This document shows positions 1-6,800 of a stretch of 13,222 nucleotides of DNA, one piece after another; positions within the stretch are counted from its first letter, which is position 1; the number at the start of each line of letters is the position of its first letter. The notes beneath the pieces are model-generated. The model saw nothing but the letters and a program-made list of their open reading frames with translations, was not told the origin of the DNA and made no database searches. Source of the stretch: Streptosporangiaceae bacterium. GTDB taxonomy: Bacteria > Actinomycetota > Actinomycetes > Streptosporangiales > Streptosporangiaceae. Location of the stretch: NCBI GenBank assembly GCA_030045175.1, contig JASIBM010000294.1:1-13222 (forward strand), written 5' to 3'. The position numbers were made by a program, and so were the translations under genes.

Positions 1-693
1 GAGCTGGTGGCGAATGAGCAGCGCTGGCTGCCCGTGCTCGCGCCCGGGCTCCCGTTGCCGGTCCCGGTACCGGTCCGAGTCGGCCGGCCGGCCCGGGGCT
101 TCCCGTGGAGCTGGAGCGTAGTGCCATTCCTCCCGGGCCGGGTCGCGGCTCTGGCAGCCCCCGATCACCTGGCCTCGGCGGCCGAGGCGCTCGGTGAGTT
201 CCTCGCGGCGCTGCACGTACCGGCACCGCCGGACGCGCCGGTCAATCCGCTCCGCGGTGGCCCGCTCGCGGCTAGGGCCGGCCAGTTCACCGAGCACCTC
301 GGCCTGATCGGCAGCGGTCCGGAGGCCGACGCCGCCCGCGCGATCTGGCAGTCCGCCATCGAAACGGCCCCCTGGGCGGGCCCGCCGGCCTGGGTACATG
401 GCGACCTGCACCCCGCCAACATCCTGGTCGATGCTGGCCGGATCAGCGCCGTGATCGACTTCGGCGACATCACCTCCGGTGACCCGGCCACCGACCTGTC
501 CGTCGCCTGGATGCTGTTCCCCGCCGCCGAGCGCGGTGTCTTCCTGCGGGCCTATGGCAAGGCCGACGAGGACACCTGGGCGCGGGCGCGCGGGTGGGCG
601 CTGTCGCTGTCGCTGGTCTTCCTGACGTTCTCGGCCGACAACCCGCTGATGGCCAGGATCGGGCTGCGAACCTTCCGCGAGGTAGTGGCGTGA
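1..693 (+). CDS. APH-family (aminoglycoside/choline kinase-like) phosphotransferase, 5' truncated
   Basis: Likely small-molecule kinase of the APH/protein-kinase-like fold, transferring phosphate from ATP to a hydroxyl of an unknown substrate in the cytoplasm. Counting codons from base 1, the Brenner-type catalytic motif HGDLHPANIL starts at codon 133 (H133, D135, N140) and the metal-binding DFGD is at 153-156, followed by the SGDPATDL segment usual for this family. The frame is open through base 1 and a GTG at position 7 is only an internal valine, because the first visible residues already match the middle of the N-lobe (a proline-rich strand and a WSVVPFLPGR hinge). Relatives are about 290-300 residues, so some 60-70 residues lie upstream. 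The stop is TGA at 691-693. Many proteins of this family are annotated as antibiotic resistance enzymes, but the sequence does not show the substrate. It is probably unrelated to the toxin operon downstream, from which a 200-base gap separates it. Confidence 0.88.
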   Translation, partial: ELVANEQRWLPVLAPGLPLPVPVPVRVGRPARGFPWSWSVVPFLPGRVAALAAPDHLASAAEALGEFLAALHVPAPPDAPVNPLRGGPLAARAGQFTEHLGLIGSGPEADAARAIWQSAIETAPWAGPPAWVHGDLHPANILVDAGRISAVIDFGDITSGDPATDLSVAWMLFPAAERGVFLRAYGKADEDTWARARGWALSLSLVFLTFSADNPLMARIGLRTFREVVA

Positions 694-722
694 GGGCCGC
701 ACGCGCCCTGGGAAGGCGGCCC
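694..722 (+). terminator. Inverted repeat just after the phosphotransferase stop, possible terminator
   Basis: The arm gggccgc (694-700) pairs perfectly with gcggccc (716-722), giving a 7-bp all-GC stem with a 15-base loop directly after the TGA stop. No T-run follows, so a classical Rho-independent terminator is not shown. Stem-only terminators are often proposed in high-GC actinomycetes. The position is suggestive, but chance GC palindromes are common at this base composition. Confidence 0.3.
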
Positions 723-787
723 ATCGGGAGCCTTTCGTAAAAGAGCCAAGATGAGGTATCCAGCGTCATAGCTGGCGTTCTTGCTCG

Positions 788-817
788 TTGACGTCCCGGC
801 ATTTGCCCGGACAGACT
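788..817 (+). promoter_or_regulatory. Weak promoter-like boxes for the toxin operon
   Basis: TTGACG at 788-793 matches a sigma70-type -35 box well. Eighteen bases later CAGACT at 812-817 is a poor match to a -10 box. It lies about 75 bases ahead of the toxin ATG at 894, in the only gap upstream of the operon. The call rests on one good hexamer and on position, and many actinomycete promoters do not fit this consensus. Confidence 0.22.
793..812. promoter_or_regulatory. Hairpin/palindrome between the promoter-like boxes, operator candidate
   Basis: The arms gtcccggc (793-800) and gcccggac (805-812) are complementary except for one C-C mismatch, with a four-base attt loop. The palindrome fills the spacer between the TTGACG and CAGACT hexamers, as expected for a repressor site that blocks RNA polymerase. 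It could equally be an RNA hairpin in the leader or chance. No regulator gene is visible in the window. Confidence 0.2.
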
Positions 818-893
818 GTCACCTACCTCACTCGGGTTCACGCGGAGGGCGAACAGTGGACGATCAAGTGAGAGTTCTGGTCGTGGTTTAGCG

Positions 894-3800
894 ATGTCCG
901 CGGGCCGGCAGTCGTGGTTCGCGCCGCCTGACCGGCAGGTCCCGGCCGGCTCAGACGCTGAAGGTAAGGGGAGCTCTCCCTCGCGCGCCGACGCGCCGAG
1001 CGCGTCGCCGGGAACGGCGCAGGGGCCGCCAGGAAGCTCTGGCTCGCTGCCGTCGATCACGCTGCCGAAGGGCGGCGGCGCGATCCGCGGCATCGACGAG
1101 AAACTCTCGGTGAACCAGCCGACCGGTACCGCTTCCCTGACGGTCCCTGTGTTCACCTCGCCCGCGCGTCAGGGATTCGCGCCCAAGCTCGCGCTGCGCT
1201 ACGACTCAGGGGAGGGGAACGGCCCGTTCGGGCTGGGCTGGACGCTCGACGTGGCATCGATCACCCGCAAGACCTCGATGGGCCTGCCGCGCTACGACGA
1301 CGTGGCCGGCACCGACGTCTTCATGTTGTCGGGGGCCGAGGACCTGGTCCCGCTGCTTGCCGAGTCGGCCGGGGCGTGGGTGCCGCAAAGCTCGACCCAG
1401 GTGATCGGGACGACCAGCTACGTCGTGACCGGCTACCGGCCCCGGGTAGAGCAGGGATTCGCGCGGATCGAACGCTGGCAGCAGGCCGGCACCGGTGACG
1501 TGCACTGGCGGACCATCTCCCGTACCAACGTGACGAGCCTGTACGGGCAGGACGCGACGAGCCGGATCGCTGACCCGGCGGACCCGACCCGGATCTTCAG
1601 CTGGCTGCTCGACCTGAGCTTCGATGACCGAGGCAATGCGGTCAGCTACGTGTACAAGGCCGAGGACGCAAGCGGCGCTCCGCGCGCGGCGAACGAGGCG
1701 AACCGCGTCGTGACGGCGAACCGCTACCTCAAGCGGGTCTTCTACGGCAACGACACGCCCTACCTGCCCGCCGTGGCCGGCTCGGACACGCTGCCGGCCC
1801 AGTGGTGCTTCGAGCTGGTGCTTGACTACGGCGAGCACGATCTCACCGAACCGACACCGGCGGAAGAGACCACGTGGTCCTGCCGGCCCGACCCGTTCTC
1901 TTTCTACCGGTCATGCTTCGAGGTCAGGACCTACCGCACCTGCCGGCGCTTGCTGATGTTCCACCAGATGACCGAGCTTGGCGCAGACCCGGTCCTGGTG
2001 CGATCGACCGACCTGACCTATCAGACGAGCGACGCGCCCGGCGATCCCCAGCTTCCGTCCCTGAGCTTGCTGTCGTCGGTGACGCAGACGGGGTGGGTCG
2101 CCGCGCCGGGCGGCGGCTACCAGACGGCCCAGCTTCCCCCGCTGCAACTGGCCTACAGCCCGCTGGCGGTCAATGGCGACGTCCAGGTCGCCGACCCGGG
2201 CAGCGCCCAGAACATCGTCGGCGCGTTCGACGGCGGCAGTGGGCTTGGTAGCACAGAGCGCTGGGTTGACCTGTGGGGTGAGGGGCTCCAGGGCATCCTC
2301 ACCGAAGACGAGAGCGCCTGGTACTACAAGCACAACGTCAGCGCCTGGAATCCCGGCGGCGGCCCTGCGGCGGCCCGATTCGAACCGCTCGTGCTTGCGA
2401 GCGACAAGCCGCTGGCCGTCTCGTCCCAGGCCCCGCTCACGCTCACCGACCTCAACGGCGACGGCAACCTGTGCGCGGTCAGCTTCGCGCCGCCTGCCCC
2501 CGGCTGGTACGAGCACCACCCCGAGCGGGGCTGGGGGCCGCTGCGTTACTTCGATACGACGGCGAACGTCGACTGGGAGAGCGCGGACCTCCGGTTCATC
2601 GATCTGGACGGCGACGGGCTCGCCGACATCTTGATCACCGAGGACGACGCCTTCATGTGGTACGCCTGGGCGGCCGACGAGGGGTTCCAGCCCGCAGACC
2701 GCGTCGCCAGGGCGTTCGACGAGGAGAGCGGGCCGACGGTCGTGTTCGCTGACCCGACCGAGGAGATCATGCTCGCCGACATGAGCGGCGACGGGCTCGC
2801 CGACATCGTCAGGATCAGGAACGCCGACGTCTGCTACTGGCCCAACATCGGCTACGGGCGCTTCGGTGCGAAGGTCGCGATGGACTACGCGCCGGCGTTC
2901 GACTACCCCGATCAGTTCGACGCGCGCCGGGTGCGGCTCGGCGACGTCGACGGCAGCGGCACCGCCGACCTGGTGTACCTCGGCTCGCAGCCGACGATCT
3001 GGTTCAACCAGTCGGGCAACTCCTGGACCGCTGGAACCCCGCTGCCGCAGTTCCCCTCGTTCAACCCCGACGTGCAGGCGAGCGTGTTCGACCTGCTGGG
3101 GACCGGCACCGCCTGCCTGGTGTGGACCTCGCCGCTGCCCGGGGACACCTCGGTGCCGCTGCGCTACATCGACTTCACCTCGGGGACGAAGCCGCACCTG
3201 CTGACGAGCGTGGTGAACAACCTGGGCGCGCAGCGGACGATCAGCTACGCGCCCTCGACGCAGTTCTACCTGCAGGACCGCGCCGCCGGGACGCCGTGGC
3301 TGACCAGGCTGCCCTTCCCCGTGCACGTCGTCGACCGGGTCGAGACCGACGACGCTGTCAGCCGCACCAGCTTCGTCGCGCAGTACAGCTATCACCACGG
3401 CTTCTACGACGGCGTCGAACGGGAGTTCCGCGGCTTCGCGCGGGTTGACGCGCTCGACGCCGACGAGCTGCCCGCGCCATCGGGGATCGGCGCGTTCACC
3501 TCGACTCCGCCGGCCAGCGCGGGCATGTTCGACCTGGCGCCGGTGCTGACCAAGACCTGGTTTCACACGGGCGCGTTCTTCGGCCGCGACGACCTGGCCG
3601 CCCGCGTCGCGCAGGAATACTGGGCGCTCGACCCGCAGGCGCCGCACCTCGCCCCCACCATCCTGCCCGCCGGCACCAGCGCGGAAGCGCTGCGCGAGGC
3701 CTGCCGGGCACTGCGCGGGCGGGTGCTGCGCACCGAGGTGTACGCCCAGGACGGGACCGCGCTGGCGGGCAACCCGTACGTGACGAGCGAGCATCGCTAT

Positions 3801-6800
3801 GAGGTCGATCAACTCCAGCCACCGTCTGGGCCTTCCTTCGGCGCGTTCTATGCGTGGAAACGCGAGTCGATCACCTGCGGCTACGAGCGTGACCCCACCG
3901 ACCCGAGCGTCAGCCACGAGCTGTCACTGGCCGTCGACGACTTCGGCAACGTGACCAGTAATGCGTCCGCCGGCTACCCGAGGCGCAGCCCGGCCTATCC
4001 GGAACAGGCCGCCACGCTGCTGCGCTACCGCGAGGCGGACTTCGCCAACGTCGCCGATCAGCCGGACTGGTACCGGCTCGGCCTGCCCACCGAGGTGCGG
4101 GACTACGAGCTCACCGGCATCGTGCCCACCCTGGCGAACGGCTGCTTTGATCCGGACGTGCTCGCCGTGGCCGCCGCGGCGGCCGCCGACATCCCCTACG
4201 AGGCGACGCCCGACGGCACCACCGCCCAGCGGCGCATGCTGCACCGCACGCGCACGTACTACCTGAGCGACGACCTGATCACGCTGCCCCTGGGCCAGGT
4301 CGACTCGCTTGCCCTGGTCGACGCGAGCTACCAGATGCGGTTCACGCCTGGGCTGCTCAGCGGCACGTTCGGTGCGAAGCTGACAGCCGCCCAGCTCTCG
4401 GCGCTGCTCAGCGGCGGCGGCGCCTATGTCGACTTGGACGCCGACGGCAACCAATGGGCGCCGTCCCCCCGGACGTTCTACTCCGCGGATCCGGCCAGCC
4501 CGGACCCGGCCTACGCGCAGGCGCATTTCTACCTGCCCCAGGGCGGCACCGACCCATGGGGAAACGTCTCGACGGTCTCCTACGACGATCACGACCTCCT
4601 CGTCGCACAGACGACGGACGCCGCGGGCAACACCATGCTCGCCCAGAGCAACTACCGCGTGCTCGGCCCGTGGCTCATGACTGACGCGAACCTCAACCGC
4701 AGCGGCATGCGCTACGACCCGCTCGGGATGGTCACGGCGACGGCGGCGATGGGAAAGCTGCTGCCAGACGGAACAGACGAAGGCGACCATCTCGACCTGA
4801 GCACCGACGAGCCGTCGCCCGCCGATGACCCCACCACGCGCATGGACTACGACCTGTCCGCCTACGCCACCTGGGCGGCCAATCCGGCCCGCGACCCCGA
4901 CCGTCCGGCCCCGGTGTGGGTCCACACGCAGGCGCGCGTGCTCCATAAGGACCCCGCGACGGCGTGGATCGAGTCCTACGCCTATAGCGACGGCCTGGGG
5001 CGGGTCGCGCTGGCGAAGGCGCAGGCCGAGCCCGGCCTGGCGCCCGAACGAGACGCCAGCGGCAACCTCGTGCTCGACTCGCAGGGGGCGCTCGTATTCA
5101 CCCAGACAAGCGCCCGGTGGGTGGGGACCGGGCGCGTCGTCTACGACAACAAGGGCAACCCGGTCAAGGCCTACGAGCCGTTCTTCGACTCCAGCTCCGG
5201 TTATGACGACGAATCCGATCTCGTGGAATGGGGGGTCACCTCGATCACGAGCTACGACCCGCTGGGCCGCGCCGTCCGCGTCGACAACCCCGACGGCACG
5301 TACCGGACCGTGGCGTTCAGCTCCTGGCAGGTGGTGAGCTCGGATGAGAACGACACCGTCCTGACCAGCGCCTGGTACGCGGCTCGCTCGGCCGGCCAGC
5401 TCGGCCCGAACGAGTTCGACGCGGCGACCAAGGCGGCGGCGCACGCCAACACCCCGGCGAGCGCCGACCTCGACGTGCTCGGGCGCGCCTTCCGCCAGGT
5501 CGAGGACAACGGGCCGGGCGGTGAGTTCGTGACCTCGACCGAGCTCGACATCGACGGGCAGTCACTCGCCATCACCGACCCGCTCGGCCGCGTCGTGCTC
5601 ACCCAGGACTACGACATGGGCGGCACCGGGATACACCGGCTAAGCGTCGACTCCGGTGAGCGATGGCTCCTCGTTGACTGCGGCGGGCAACTGCTCCAGG
5701 GGTGGGACAGCCGCGGGTTCACGACCGCCGGCTCCTACGACGCGCTGCGCCGGCCGGTCAGCCTTCAGGTGACAGACAGCTCGAGCACCTCGCGCGTCGC
5801 CGAGCAGATCACCTACGGCGAGGGCCTCGCCGACGCGCAAGCGCTCAACCTTCGCGGCGTGGCCTACCAGCACATGGACGAGGCCGGCGTCGCCACCACC
5901 GGGCAACTCGATTTCGACGGCAACGTCACGGCCAGCTCCCGCCAGCTTCTCGCCGACTACATCGCCGACGTGGACTGGTCGGCGTCGCCGGGGCTGAGCG
6001 CCGAGGTCTTCACCGCCGCGAGCAGCTACGACGCGCTGCACCGGGTCATCACGGCCACCACGCCCGATGGCAGCGTGACGACCACGACGTACAACGAGCG
6101 CAGCCTGGTCAGCGGCGTGACGGTCAACCTCCAGGCCGTCACCACGGCGACCACGGTGGTCGAAAGCGTGACCTACGACGCCAAGGGGCAACGGCAGGCC
6201 ATCGCTTACGGCAATGGCGCGGTCAGCACGTGCACCTACGATCCCGACACGTTCCGCCTGGTCGAGCTGCAGACCACTCGTCCGGGTGACACCGGCTCGC
6301 TGCAAGATCTCAGCTACACCTACGACCCGGTGGGAAACGTCACGCGCCTGGGCGACGCCGCGCAGCAGACGATCTTCTTCGACAACCAGGTGGTCACCCC
6401 GAACGCCGACTACACCTACGACCCGGTCTACCGCCTCACCCAGGCTCTTGGGCGCGAGCACGTAAGCAACACCGCCCCGCCCCAGGTCACGTGGGACGAC
6501 TCGAGCCGGATAGCTGTCCCGCTGCCAAGCGACGGGCAGGCCATGGGCAACTACACCGAGACCTATGCCTACGACGCCGCAGGGAACTTCCAGTCGGTCG
6601 CCCACTCGGCCGCCGCAGGCAACTGGACCCGCAACTACGCCTACGACGAGCCCACCTCGCCACCGGGCAACAACCAGCTCACCTCGACCACCATCGGCGC
6701 GACGACCGAGAGCTACACCTACGACGCCAACGGGAACGTCGTCTCGATGCCCCACCTGTCGCTGATGCAGTGGGACTGGAAGGACCAGCTCCAGGCGACG

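Larger units (their letters stand above)
694..893. other. Intergenic region between phosphotransferase and toxin operon
   Basis: This 200-base stretch contains no credible gene and is the only non-coding gap of note in the window. It holds three inverted repeats: 694-722; ccagc/gctgg at 760-764 and 771-775 with a 6-base loop; and 793-812. It also holds a weak promoter-like pair at 788-817. A long minus-strand reading frame crosses it (470-1156), but that frame overlaps both flanking genes and is arginine-, alanine- and proline-rich like other high-GC shadow frames. Any control of the toxin operon visible here must lie in this stretch. Confidence 0.7.

Noticed and set aside
1..693. Phosphotransferase as self-protection gene of the toxin system
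   Set aside because: It is separated by 200 bases and a possible terminator, belongs to a widespread metabolic/resistance family, and Tc toxins that act on other organisms need no such partner.
760..775. Short ccagc/gctgg inverted repeat as a regulator site
   Set aside because: A five-base stem is expected by chance in such a stretch and nothing else supports it.
470..1156. Minus-strand frame bridging the intergenic gap
   Set aside because: It overlaps the end of the phosphotransferase gene and the start of the toxin gene. Its composition is typical of a shadow frame and I see no clear ribosome site.
1911..3917. 668-codon minus-strand open frame opposite the B-C fusion
   Set aside because: It is rich in Arg, Gly, Ala and Val with no domain pattern, and lies fully opposite a frame with clear Tc domains. 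Such long antisense frames are expected at this GC content. The same applies to 3924-5444, 5640-6995, 8556-9908 and 11850-12803.
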